Shown here piece by piece: positions 1 to 8,524 of a stretch of 11,121 bases of DNA. Origin of the DNA: JBKPNX01 sp046732855 (lineage in GTDB: Bacteria > Pseudomonadota > Alphaproteobacteria > Geminicoccales > Geminicoccaceae). The stretch's first letter is position 1; each line of letters begins with the position of its first letter. The stretch spans positions 1 to 11,121 of the forward strand of contig JBKPNX010000251.1 in assembly GCA_046732855.1 (NCBI GenBank), in the 5' to 3' direction. The notes below the pieces were generated by a model that worked only from the letters and a program-made list of their open reading frames with translations, made no database searches and was not told the DNA's origin. A program made the translations under genes and the position numbers.

Positions 1-1
1 C

Positions 2-622
2 AACTACGTCGAGCTGACCGGCAACACCCAGTCCAGCAACAGCGTCAATCTGGTCGCTCGGGTCGAAGGCTATTTGCAGTCGGTGAACTTCAAAGATGGC
101 GCCATCGTAAAGAAGGGCGATCTGCTGTTCGTGATCGAGCCCGAGCCCTACGAAGCCAACGTCCAGCTCGCCCAGGCCACGGTCGCGCAGCAGCAGGCGA
201 CGCTTACCCAGGCGACCTCGGAGTACGAGCGTCAGCAGCGACTGATCCAGCAGAAGGCGACGTCCCAGTCCCAGGTGGAGAACTGGCGGGCGCAGCGCGA
301 CGCCGCCGAGGCCGCGGTGAACGAGGCCAACGCCAACCTCAAGATCGCGCAGATCAACCTCGGCTACACCCGGATCGTCGCGCCGTTCGACGGTCGGATC
401 GGGGCAGCATCAGGTCGACCCGGGCAATCTGGTGGGCGCCGGCGCGCCGACCCAGCTCGCCACCATCGAGCAGCTCGCCCCAGTGTACGTCTACTTCAAC
501 GTGAACGAGCAGGACGTGCTGCGCATTCGCGCAAGTCTGCGGGCGGCAGGCAAGACGTTGGCCAGCGTGGAGCCGGTGAAGCTGGATGTCGGCCTCCAAA
601 ACGAAACTGGCTATCCGCATGA
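2..622 (+). CDS. RND efflux periplasmic adaptor (MFP), N-terminal part, 5'-truncated and frameshifted
   Basis: This is the first part of a membrane-fusion (adaptor) subunit that links an inner-membrane RND pump to an outer-membrane channel. The gene enters from the left edge, so its start and lipid/signal region are not visible. The readable protein opens with a barrel/lipoyl half-motif (GYLQSVNFKDGAIVKKGDLL), then a long Gln/Ala-rich alpha-helical hairpin (about 120-350), then the second lipoyl half ending in TRIVAPFDGRIG (about 366-403). After that the frame turns into Arg-rich nonsense and stops at 622. The family continuation (QVDPGNLVGAG) is found in the next frame from 411 on. Only about 2-403 is therefore genuine coding in this frame, and 404-622 is read out of frame. 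It forms one gene with the entry at 432-1091. The family call is firm. Whether the shift is a mutation or a sequencing error is open. Confidence 0.85.
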   Translation, partial: NYVELTGNTQSSNSVNLVARVEGYLQSVNFKDGAIVKKGDLLFVIEPEPYEANVQLAQATVAQQQATLTQATSEYERQQRLIQQKATSQSQVENWRAQRDAAEAAVNEANANLKIAQINLGYTRIVAPFDGRIGAASGRPGQSGGRRRADPARHHRAARPSVRLLQRERAGRAAHSRKSAGGRQDVGQRGAGEAGCRPPKRNWLSA

Positions 623-1091
623 GGCGACGCTCGATTTCGTTGCGAGCGACGTCGACCAGAGCACCGGGACCCTCCAGGCGCGCGGCTCGATCCCGAACAA
701 GGACTACGTCTTCCTGCCCGGGCTGTTCGTGCGGGTGCGGGTGCCGGTCGGCACGATCGACAATGCGCTTTTGGTCGCGGATCGTGCGCTCGGGATCGAC
801 CAGCGGGGCTCCTATGCGCTGGTCGTCAACCAGCAGGACGTGGTCGAGCAGCGTCCGGTGCAGATCGGCGCGCTGATCGACAGCATGCGCGTGGTCGCGC
901 AGGGCGTAAGCGCGGACGACTGGGTGGTGGTCGGGGGCATTCAGCGCGCGATCCCCGGCAGCAAGGTGGCCCCGCAAAGGGTGGAGCAGGCCCCCGCCGC
1001 GCCCGCGTCGCCCCCCGAGGCAGCGGCGAGCACGGATACGACGCCGACCGCCACGCCCGCGGGCGCGCGCCCGCCTGCTGCGCAGCGTTAG
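432..1091 (+). CDS. RND efflux periplasmic adaptor (MFP), C-terminal part after frameshift
   Basis: This is the second part of the adaptor gene, in the frame that follows the G run at 401-404. Family-like sequence already starts near 405 (QVDPGNLVGAGAPTQLATI). The GTG at 432 is only the first start-like codon and probably not a true start. The part contains the beta-barrel domain (VYVYFNVNEQDVLRIR), the conserved membrane-proximal signature (GYPHEATLDFVASDVDQSTG, then LQARG and LPGLFVRVRVPVG), and a Pro/Ala/Thr-rich tail over roughly the last 35 residues that is probably disordered. It ends 16 bases before the pump gene, with which it must be co-transcribed. The codons on both sides of the shift are well conserved, with no further stops. 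That argues for a very recent mutation or a base-calling error and against an old pseudogene. Confidence 0.85.
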   Translation: MGAGAPTQLATIEQLAPVYVYFNVNEQDVLRIRASLRAAGKTLASVEPVKLDVGLQNETGYPHEATLDFVASDVDQSTGTLQARGSIPNKDYVFLPGLFVRVRVPVGTIDNALLVADRALGIDQRGSYALVVNQQDVVEQRPVQIGALIDSMRVVAQGVSADDWVVVGGIQRAIPGSKVAPQRVEQAPAAPASPPEAAASTDTTPTATPAGARPPAAQR

Positions 1092-1107
1092 CGCGGCGCC
1101 GCCTGGC

Positions 1108-4100
1108 ATGTTCTCCAGATTCTTCATCGAGCGGCCGGTGCTGGCCAACGTCCTCGCCCTGCTGATGATCCTGATCGGCGCGGTCGCGCTGCTGCAGCTT
1201 CCGGTCGCGCAGTACCCGCCGATCACGCCACCCACCGTGCAGGTGACCGCGCGCTATCCCGGCGCCAGCGCTCGGGTGCTGGTCGACACCGTTGCTCTGC
1301 CGATCGAGGAGCAGGTCAACGGCGTCGAGGGCATGCTGTACATGCAGTCCACCAGCGCGAACGACGGCACCTACACGCTGGTCGTGACGTTCGACATCGG
1401 CACCGACCCCGACTTCGCTCAGGTGCTCGTACAGAACCGAGTCGCAATCGCGCTGCCCTCACTGCCGCCGCCAGTGCAGCAGCAGGGCGTGACCACCCAG
1501 AAGAAATCGACCGCGATCCTCCAGATCGTCACGCTCAGCTCTCCTGATGGTCGCTACGACAGCCTGTTCCTGCGCAACTACGCGACGATCAACCTGCAGG
1601 ACGAGCTCGCGCGCCTGCCCGGCGTCGGCAATGTCAACATCTTCGGCGCCGGCCAGTACAGCATGCGCATCTGGCTGAAGCCGGATCAGCTCGAGGCGCG
1701 CGATCTGGTGCCGCAGGACGTGATCAACGCCATCCAGCAGCAGAGCCAGCAGGTGGCGGCAGGGCAGATCGGGATGCCGCCGGCGCCGGCAGGGCAGGAT
1801 TTCCAGTACACGATCGAGGTGCCCGGCCGTCTCGCGGACGTCGATCAGTTCGGGAGCATCATTGTCAAGACCGAGTCGGGCGAGTCCGGGCGGATCACGC
1901 GACTGAAGGATGTCGCCCGGGTCGAGCTCGGCGCGCAGAGCTACAATCAGTTCTTCAAGCTCGACGGTGCGCCGGCCGCCGGCATCGCGATCTTCCAGCT
2001 GCCCGAAGCCAACGCGCTCGAGGTCGCCACGCGCGTGCGCGACACGATGGACAGACTGAGCAAAGCCTTCCCGCCGGGCCTGGTCCACGGCGTCCCGTTC
2101 GATACCACGACGTTCGTGCGGGCCTCGATCAACGAGGTCTATCGGACCCTGTTCATCGCGGCGGTCCTGGTCCTGATCGTGATCGTGGTGTTCGTCCAGG
2201 ATTGGCGTGCCGTCCTGGTCCCCGCAACCACGGTGCCGGTCACCATCATCGGCGCCTTCGCGGCCATGGCCGCGCTCGGGTTCAGCGTGAATCTCGCCAC
2301 TCTCTTCGGCATCGTGCTCGCGATCGGCATCGTGGTCGACGACGCGATCGTGGTGGTCGAGGGTGCCGCGCGCCACATCGAGCAGGGCCTGCCGCCGAAA
2401 GAGGCGGCGATCAAGGCCATGGTGGAGCTGTTCGGCCCCATCGTCGGGATCACCCTGGTCCTGATGTCGGTGTTTCTTCCGGCCGCGTTCCTGCCGGGCG
2501 TCTCCGGGCAGCTGTACCGGCAGTTCGCGCTGGTGATGGCCGCGACCGCGCTGCTCAGCGCGATCAACGCCGCTACCTTGAAGCCCACGCAATGCGCGCT
2601 TTGGCTGCGCCCGACGCCGCAGCAACGCCATTTCTTCTTTCGCGGCTTCAACCGCATCTACGCCGTCGCCGAGCGCGGCTACGCCGGGCTCGTCGCGCGC
2701 ACGGTCCGGCACAGCCTGATCATGGCGGCCTTCGGCCTCGGCCTCGGCGCGCTCGCCGTCTGGGGTCTTGCAGTTTTGCCGACCAGCTTCCTCCCGATCG
2801 AGGATCAAGGTTATGTGATCGCCGGGGTGCAGCTGCCCGAGGGGGCTTCGCTCGAGCGCACCGAGCAGGTGATGGACCGGATCACGACGATCGTGCGTGG
2901 CACGCCCGGCGTCGCGCACGCGGTGGCGATCGGCGGCATCTCGGTGCTCGACAACAACGCCTCGCTCGCCAACGCCGGCGCCACCTACGTAGTCCTCAAG
3001 GACTGGAGCGAGCGGGGCCGGAACGAGGGCCTGCGGGACCTCTACACCAGGCTCAGCGACGAGCTGTCGAAGCTGGAGGACGGCGTTGGCTTCATACTCC
3101 TGCCGCCATCGATTCAGGGCGTCGGCAATGCCGCCGGATTCCAGCTGGAGGTCGAGCTCCAGGACAACAGCTTCGACTTGCAGAAATTGCAGAACGTGGG
3201 CTGGGCGGTGGCCGAGAAAGGCAGTGCGCAGTCCGGGATCGAGCGGGCCATGAGCCCGTTCCGCGCCGGCGCCCCGCAGTTGCACGTGGAAGTTGACCGG
3301 GTGAAGACGCAGACGCTCGGGGTATCGGTTGGCGATGTCTTCGCGGCGGTCCAGACCTACCTGGGGTCGACCTACGTCAACCAGTTCAACCGCTTCGGCC
3401 GCACCTTCCAGGTTTACGTCCAAGCGGATCACCCCTATCGCGTTGTGCCCGAGGAGATCAGCCGGCTCTACGTGCGCAACGCGAACGGCGACATGGTCCC
3501 GCTCGGCACGATGATCGAGGTGAGCTACGAGAGCGGCCCCTCACTGATCAGCCTCTACAACCTGCGTCCGGCCGCGCAGATCATCGGGGCTCAGGCCCAG
3601 AACTTCAGCTCGGGTCAGGCGCTCTCTCTGCTCGAGCAGATCGCGGCCGCGACGCTGCCGCCCGGCATGGGCTACGAGTGGACTGGCATGTCCTATCAGG
3701 AGAAGCAGGTCGGCAACCAGGCCTACTTCGTGTTCGCGCTCGCGCTGCTGCTGGTCTATTTCGCGCTCGCGGCGCAGTACGAGAGCTGGAGCGCGCCGAT
3801 CGCAGTGCTGCTGGCGGTACCGATCGCGCTATTGGGCACCGTCGCCGTCCTCACCCCGCTCGGCGTCGCCAGCAACCTCTACATGCAGATCGGCCTGGTG
3901 CTGCTGATCGCGCTCGCGAGCAAAAACGCCATTTTGATCGTGGAGTTCGCGCGTGATCTGCGCATCAACCAGCGGATCGAGATCCTGGAAGCGGCGGTCG
4001 AGGCGGCGCGGCTGCGCTTTCGGCCGATCCTCATGACCTCGCTCGCGTTCATCCTCGGCGTGCTCCCATTGGTGTTCGCCACTGGGGCCGGCGCCAACGC

Positions 4101-4275
4101 CAGGCGCTCGATCGGCATCACGGTGGCGAGCGGCATGCTCGCGTCGACCTGCATCGCGGTGCTGTTCGTGCCGGCCTTCTTCGTCGTGCTGCAGCGTCTG
4201 AGCGAACGGCGCGGGCGCCCGGTAACGCTCCATGCCGATCCGAGCAGGGCGGGCGCAGCCGAGGCGGATGATTGA
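1108..4275 (+). CDS. RND multidrug efflux pump, inner-membrane permease (HAE1/AcrB family)
   Basis: This is a proton-driven trimeric inner-membrane pump that exports hydrophobic or amphiphilic compounds through the adaptor encoded just upstream and an outer-membrane channel. Its 1055 residues are close to the family length (AcrB 1049). It starts with the typical MFSRFFIERPVLANV followed by TM1 (about residues 10-30). A first porter domain follows, then a TM bundle beginning near TLFIAAVLVLIVIVVFVQDW. TM4 carries the proton-relay pair Asp411-Asp412 in GIVVDDAIVVVE. The second porter domain (about 560-870) precedes TM10, where Lys939 in LASKNAILIVEFA matches AcrB Lys940. All relay residues I can check are present and there is no internal stop. 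No outer-membrane factor gene follows, so the channel is upstream of the window or encoded elsewhere. Substrates cannot be read from the sequence. Confidence 0.96.
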   Translation: MFSRFFIERPVLANVLALLMILIGAVALLQLPVAQYPPITPPTVQVTARYPGASARVLVDTVALPIEEQVNGVEGMLYMQSTSANDGTYTLVVTFDIGTDPDFAQVLVQNRVAIALPSLPPPVQQQGVTTQKKSTAILQIVTLSSPDGRYDSLFLRNYATINLQDELARLPGVGNVNIFGAGQYSMRIWLKPDQLEARDLVPQDVINAIQQQSQQVAAGQIGMPPAPAGQDFQYTIEVPGRLADVDQFGSIIVKTESGESGRITRLKDVARVELGAQSYNQFFKLDGAPAAGIAIFQLPEANALEVATRVRDTMDRLSKAFPPGLVHGVPFDTTTFVRASINEVYRTLFIAAVLVLIVIVVFVQDWRAVLVPATTVPVTIIGAFAAMAALGFSVNLATLFGIVLAIGIVVDDAIVVVEGAARHIEQGLPPKEAAIKAMVELFGPIVGITLVLMSVFLPAAFLPGVSGQLYRQFALVMAATALLSAINAATLKPTQCALWLRPTPQQRHFFFRGFNRIYAVAERGYAGLVARTVRHSLIMAAFGLGLGALAVWGLAVLPTSFLPIEDQGYVIAGVQLPEGASLERTEQVMDRITTIVRGTPGVAHAVAIGGISVLDNNASLANAGATYVVLKDWSERGRNEGLRDLYTRLSDELSKLEDGVGFILLPPSIQGVGNAAGFQLEVELQDNSFDLQKLQNVGWAVAEKGSAQSGIERAMSPFRAGAPQLHVEVDRVKTQTLGVSVGDVFAAVQTYLGSTYVNQFNRFGRTFQVYVQADHPYRVVPEEISRLYVRNANGDMVPLGTMIEVSYESGPSLISLYNLRPAAQIIGAQAQNFSSGQALSLLEQIAAATLPPGMGYEWTGMSYQEKQVGNQAYFVFALALLLVYFALAAQYESWSAPIAVLLAVPIALLGTVAVLTPLGVASNLYMQIGLVLLIALASKNAILIVEFARDLRINQRIEILEAAVEAARLRFRPILMTSLAFILGVLPLVFATGAGANARRSIGITVASGMLASTCIAVLFVPAFFVVLQRLSERRGRPVTLHADPSRAGAAEADD

Positions 4276-4498
4276 CCGGCGCCACTTGCCCATGCCGGCC
4301 CCATCTCGTCGCGCGGCGCGCGCCACGGTCACCCGACGCGGGCCAGGCAGACGACCTAAGGCGCGCGTCGTCCAGGGCTAACAAGGTCGGTCATGGCGCT
4401 GCGGATGGAATTGTCCCCTGCTGCCTCGTGCGTGGCAAGCGGCCAGGAACTGCCGTAAATCGGGTGAGGGGAAAACGGGCGACGGGAGCGATCACCAG
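4276..4498 (+). other. Intergenic region between efflux and urease genes
   Basis: This is a 223-base stretch in which I recognise no gene. The open frames that cross it give low-complexity Arg/Ala/Pro-rich translations. I see no T-tract terminator after the pump gene. A promoter for ureD is expected here, but I find no convincing -35/-10 or -24/-12 pair. Confidence 0.5.
4484..4488 (+). promoter_or_regulatory. Probable ribosome binding site of ureD
   Basis: GGGAG lies 10 bases before the GTG at 4499. It is the best purine-rich site upstream of ureD and supports the GTG start over later candidates. The spacing is at the long end of the useful range. Confidence 0.45.
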
Positions 4499-5413
4499 GT
4501 GCTGACAGCTGCGCCAGCATCCGCCTGGAATGATCCAGTCCGCGCGCCCGCCGCCGGGCGTCCCCGTAGCCGCGGATCAGGCATAGCTCTGGCGCGTTAC
4601 GACTTTTCTGAAGGAGCCGCGCGGTTGGTGTTCGCCCATCGGGGGACGACAGGCCTGGCACGGCTGTTTCAGAAGGCCCCGCTTCGCGTGCTCCTGCCGC
4701 GCTCGGGGCCCGGTGAGCCGCAGTGCGCGGTGCTGCTCAATACGAGCGGGGGCATTGTGGGCGGCGATGCGCTCCGGGTCGAGGCGCGACTTGAGACCGG
4801 TGCGGCCGCGGTGATCACCTCGCCGGCGGCGGACAAGGCCTACCGCAGCGCCGGCGCCGAAGCGACCGTCGATGTCGCTCTCGATCTTGCCGACGACACC
4901 TGGCTCGAGTGGCTGCCGCAGGAGACGATCCTGTTCGATGGCGCACGCCTCCGCCGTCGCCTGCGGGTCGACGTTGCGGCTCAGGCGCGCCTGGTGGCTG
5001 CGGACATGCTGGTGTTCGGCCGGCGCGCGCGCGGCGAGCGCTTCCAAAGCGGCATTCTCCACGACCGCTGGGAGGTCCGCATCGGGCATCGGCTGGCCTG
5101 GGCAGACGCGCTGCGCCTGGCACCTGAGCCCGGCGCGCTGCTCGATGCGCCGTTCGGGTTCGGCGGCGCCGGCGCAGTCGCGACCTGCATCTACGTCGGC
5201 CCGGACGCCGACAGTCGGGTGGAGCTCGCGCGCGACCTGGCCGGGTCGCCGGATGTCCAGAGCGGCGCCACCTGCATCGGGCCCGTGCTCGTCGTGCGCT
5301 GGTTCGCGGCCGATCCCGCGTCGGTGCGCGGGGCGCTGCAGCAGTTCTGCGCGCGTTTCCGGCATGCGGTGGCCGGCTGGCCGGAACGGGTGCCCGCAAT
5401 CTGGCGCACGTGA
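4499..5413 (+). CDS. ureD: Urease accessory protein UreD
   Basis: UreD is the scaffold accessory protein (UreH in some species). It binds apo-urease and, with UreF and UreG, forms the complex that carbamylates the active-site lysine and channels nickel in. It acts in the cytoplasm. The 304-residue frame starts with GTG. Recognisable blocks are KAPLRVLLPR, NTSGGIVGGDAL (residues about 80-95), ITSPAADKAYRS, WLEWLPQETILFDGARLRRRL, ADMLVFGRRARGERFQSG and HDRWEVRIGHRLAWADALRL, all in the usual order. About 35 N-terminal residues before the conserved region are poorly conserved, so a start further in is possible. It is the first gene of the urease cluster but is set apart from ureA by a 381-base gap that holds a putative sigma-54 promoter. 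It could therefore be expressed separately from the structural genes. Confidence 0.93.
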   Translation: MLTAAPASAWNDPVRAPAAGRPRSRGSGIALARYDFSEGAARLVFAHRGTTGLARLFQKAPLRVLLPRSGPGEPQCAVLLNTSGGIVGGDALRVEARLETGAAAVITSPAADKAYRSAGAEATVDVALDLADDTWLEWLPQETILFDGARLRRRLRVDVAAQARLVAADMLVFGRRARGERFQSGILHDRWEVRIGHRLAWADALRLAPEPGALLDAPFGFGGAGAVATCIYVGPDADSRVELARDLAGSPDVQSGATCIGPVLVVRWFAADPASVRGALQQFCARFRHAVAGWPERVPAIWRT

Positions 5414-5424
5414 ACCGATTGCCC

Positions 5425-5441
5425 CGGTCTGAGGCAGACTG
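5425..5441 (+). repeat. Short inverted repeat after ureD
   Basis: GTCTG and CAGAC are separated by three bases, and a G-T and a C-G pair extend the stem to 7 base pairs. It lies 12 bases after the ureD stop. No T-run follows, so it is not a classical intrinsic terminator. It could be a weak transcript-end structure, a protein-binding dyad, or chance. Confidence 0.35.
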
Positions 5442-5517
5442 CGCAACTCATCGTCAGACGGGCGCGGGCTTCGGTTGGCTCCGCCACGCCGGATGAGCGA
5501 TCCTGAAGCGGTCTCGC

Positions 5518-5534
5518 CTGGTACGGGACTTGCT
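5518..5534 (+). promoter_or_regulatory. Putative sigma-54 (RpoN) -24/-12 promoter upstream of ureA
   Basis: The sequence CTGGTACGGGACTTGCT fits the RpoN consensus YTGGCACGrNNNTTGCW at every defined position except one (T for C after the GG). The invariant GG (5520-5521) and GC (5532-5533) are exactly 10 bases apart, as required. Transcription would begin near 5545, giving a leader of about 250 bases before ureA. Sigma-54 promoters depend on an enhancer-binding activator, and NtrC is the usual one for nitrogen genes. I do not see a clear NtrC dyad (TGCACC...GGTGCA) in the 100 bases upstream. The promoter would serve ureA onward but not ureD. Confidence 0.6.
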
Positions 5535-5784
5535 TTCTGGACAGAGTTGCACGACCGCGGGAGAGTCGATGGGGACGATCCGGGCAGATCGGCAAGGGGT
5601 GCTCCGTTGGCGGGCGAAGCGGGAAGGCTGCGACGCTGGCGATCTGCAGCGCCTCGACTTCACGCGCGAGCTGGCCAATGATCTGTCGGTCACAGGTCGG
5701 CGGCAGGGGGTGATTGCCGGGCCAAAGGCGCCATGGAAAAGGGTGACCTTCGCCGGTGCCGAACGGTCCAGATCCGGTCTTGCT

Positions 5785-5790
5785 GGGGGA
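5785..5790 (+). promoter_or_regulatory. Ribosome binding site of ureA
   Basis: GGGGGA lies four bases before the ATG at 5795. This selects that ATG as the ureA start in preference to the in-frame upstream codon at 5756. It also matches the family, whose N-terminus is M-x-LSPREKDK. Confidence 0.7.
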
Positions 5791-5794
5791 CATC

Positions 5795-6112
5795 ATGGAC
5801 CTGAGCCCGCGGGAGAAGGACAAGCTGCTGGTCGCGGTTGCGGCGATGGTGGCGCGCCGGCGGCTCGAGCGCGGCGTAAAGCTCAACTATCCGGAAGCGA
5901 TCGCCCTGATCACGGATTACGTGCTCGAGGGCGCGCGCGATGGCAGGAGTGTCGCTGAGCTCATGGCGGAGGGCGGCGAGATCGTGAGCCGGGAGCAGGT
6001 GATGGAGGGGGTCGCCGAGATGATCAGCGAGGTCCAGGTCGAGGCCACCTTTCCCGACGGCACCAAGCTGGTCACCGTCCATGAGCCGATCCGTGCTCGG
6101 AACGAGCCATGA
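5795..6112 (+). CDS. ureA: Urease subunit gamma
   Basis: This is the smallest structural subunit of the cytoplasmic nickel enzyme urease (urea + H2O to ammonia + carbamate). The protein has 105 residues, close to the usual 100. It shows the family hallmarks nearly end to end: LSPREKDKLLVAVAAMVARRR, RGVKLNYPEAIALI, EGARDGRSVAELM, REQVMEGVAEMI and VQVEATFPDGTKLVTVHEPI. I chose the ATG at 5795 because of the purine-rich site in front of it and the family N-terminus. The longer frame from 5756 adds 13 residues without similarity. Its stop overlaps the ureB start in an ATGA junction (4 bases), which implies translational coupling. Nothing is missing or truncated. Confidence 0.96.
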   Translation: MDLSPREKDKLLVAVAAMVARRRLERGVKLNYPEAIALITDYVLEGARDGRSVAELMAEGGEIVSREQVMEGVAEMISEVQVEATFPDGTKLVTVHEPIRARNEP

Positions 6113-6435
6113 TTCCCGGCGAATACCTGATCCAGGAAGGCGAGATAACCCTCAATGCCGACCGCGCGGCGATCGCGCTCACGGTCGCCAACACCGGCGA
6201 CCGACCGGTGCAGGTCGGCTCGCATTACCATTTCTTCGAGACCAACACGGTGCTCGAATTCGATCGGGCGGCAACGCGCGGCTATCGGCTCGACATCCCG
6301 GCTGGTACGGCGGTGCGCTTCGAGCCCGGCCAGACGCGCGAGGTCCGGCTCGTGCCAATCGCGGGCGCGCGCGTGATCTGGGGCTTCAACGGTCTGGTCA
6401 TGGGCCCGCTCGAGCAAGGCGAGGCGGAGAGTTGA
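6109..6435 (+). CDS. ureB: Urease subunit beta
   Basis: This is the second structural subunit of urease. It packs against UreA and UreC in the (abc)3 trimer and is the platform near which UreD/UreF bind during activation. The protein has 108 residues (usual 100-110) and starts MIPGEY. It has the characteristic blocks LTVANTGDRPVQVGSHYHFFETN, LDIPAGTAVRFEPGQTREV (about residues 60-85) and the C-terminal GFNGLVMGPL. It overlaps ureA by 4 bases. It is followed after 17 bases by a small cupin gene where ureC would normally be expected. Bacteria with separate gamma and beta genes are the rule in Proteobacteria, and there is no fusion here. Confidence 0.96.
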   Translation: MIPGEYLIQEGEITLNADRAAIALTVANTGDRPVQVGSHYHFFETNTVLEFDRAATRGYRLDIPAGTAVRFEPGQTREVRLVPIAGARVIWGFNGLVMGPLEQGEAES

Positions 6436-6440
6436 GCCGG

Positions 6441-6445
6441 GGAGG
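6441..6445 (+). promoter_or_regulatory. Strong Shine-Dalgarno site of the cupin gene
   Basis: GGAGG lies seven bases before the TTG at 6453. It is the best-matching ribosome site in the urease cluster and the reason for choosing a TTG start. It sits just after the ureB stop, so the cupin is translated independently, not only by coupling. Confidence 0.65.
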
Positions 6446-6452
6446 GACCCCC

Positions 6453-6809
6453 TTGCAAGTCATCAATCTCGAGGACAAATTCGCGCGCTTCAGCGAGCAC
6501 TGGTCGCCCAAGATTCTCGCCAAGCTCAACGACTACCATGTCAAGGCGGTCAAGCTGCAGGGCGAGTTCGTCTGGCACCGGCACGACGACACCGACGAGC
6601 TGTTTGTCGTCACCAAAGGCAACCTCGTGATTCGTTTTCGCGACCGTGACGTGACCATCGGCGCGGGCGAGCTGCTCGTTGTGCCCAAGGGCGTCGAGCA
6701 CATGCCGGTCGCCGAGGAGGAATGCGAGGTGCTGCTGATCGAGCCGGCCGGGACGGCCAACACCGGCGATGCCGGGGGCGCCCGCACCGCCCTGCCCGAG
6801 TGGATCTGA
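6453..6809 (+). CDS. Small cupin-domain protein embedded in the urease operon
   Basis: This is a single-domain cupin of 118 residues, a family of beta-barrel metal-binding proteins with very varied functions. Counting from the TTG start, motif 1 is complete: His42-x-His44, Glu49 and Gly56 in WHRHDDTDELFVVTKG. Motif 2 is also complete: Gly72, Pro78, Gly80 and His83 in GELLVVPKGVEHMP. The expected metal ligands are His42, His44, Glu49 and His83. The N-terminus (VINLEDKFARFSEHWSPKI) and the C-terminus (IEPAGTANTGD...PEWI) resemble a widespread family of generic stand-alone cupins. TTG at 6453 is chosen for the GGAGG before it; another TTG at 6432 is in frame. The gene follows ureB by 17 bases and precedes ureC by 3, so it must be co-expressed with them. 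Its function is unknown. A link to nickel or urea handling is inference from position only. Confidence 0.88.
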   Translation: MQVINLEDKFARFSEHWSPKILAKLNDYHVKAVKLQGEFVWHRHDDTDELFVVTKGNLVIRFRDRDVTIGAGELLVVPKGVEHMPVAEEECEVLLIEPAGTANTGDAGGARTALPEWI

Positions 6810-6812
6810 GCC

Positions 6813-8522
<1,710 letters not shown>

Positions 8523-8524
8523 CC

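Larger units (their letters stand above)
5414..5794 (+). other. 381-base ureD-ureA intergenic region
   Basis: I recognise no gene in this stretch on either strand. A 63-codon plus-strand frame starting at the ATG at 5493 has no ribosome site and no familiar sequence. The region holds an inverted repeat just after ureD (5425-5441), a sigma-54-type promoter (5518-5534), and a roughly 250-base leader before ureA. Gaps in urease operons are usually short, so this length is notable. Confidence 0.6.

Noticed and set aside
1459..3432. Long antisense open frame (657 codons) opposite the RND pump gene
   Set aside because: Its translation is Arg/Asp/His-rich with no recognisable motifs. It is the usual mirror frame of a GC-rich gene, and the plus-strand product is unmistakable.
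4656..4671. TGGCACG followed by TTTCA inside ureD, resembling a sigma-54 promoter
   Set aside because: The -24 half is perfect, but the -12 half lacks the invariant GC (TTTC in place of TTGC) and it lies inside a conserved coding region.
5493..5681. Possible 63-codon gene between ureD and ureA
   Set aside because: It has no ribosome binding site, low-complexity Arg/Ala/Gly-rich composition in its second half, and no familiar sequence. The putative sigma-54 promoter lies inside it.
5701..5719. CGGCA...TGCCG stem in the ureA leader
   Set aside because: It has only five pairs with a nine-base loop. This is common by chance in such GC-rich sequence, and I see nothing resembling a known nickel or other riboswitch.
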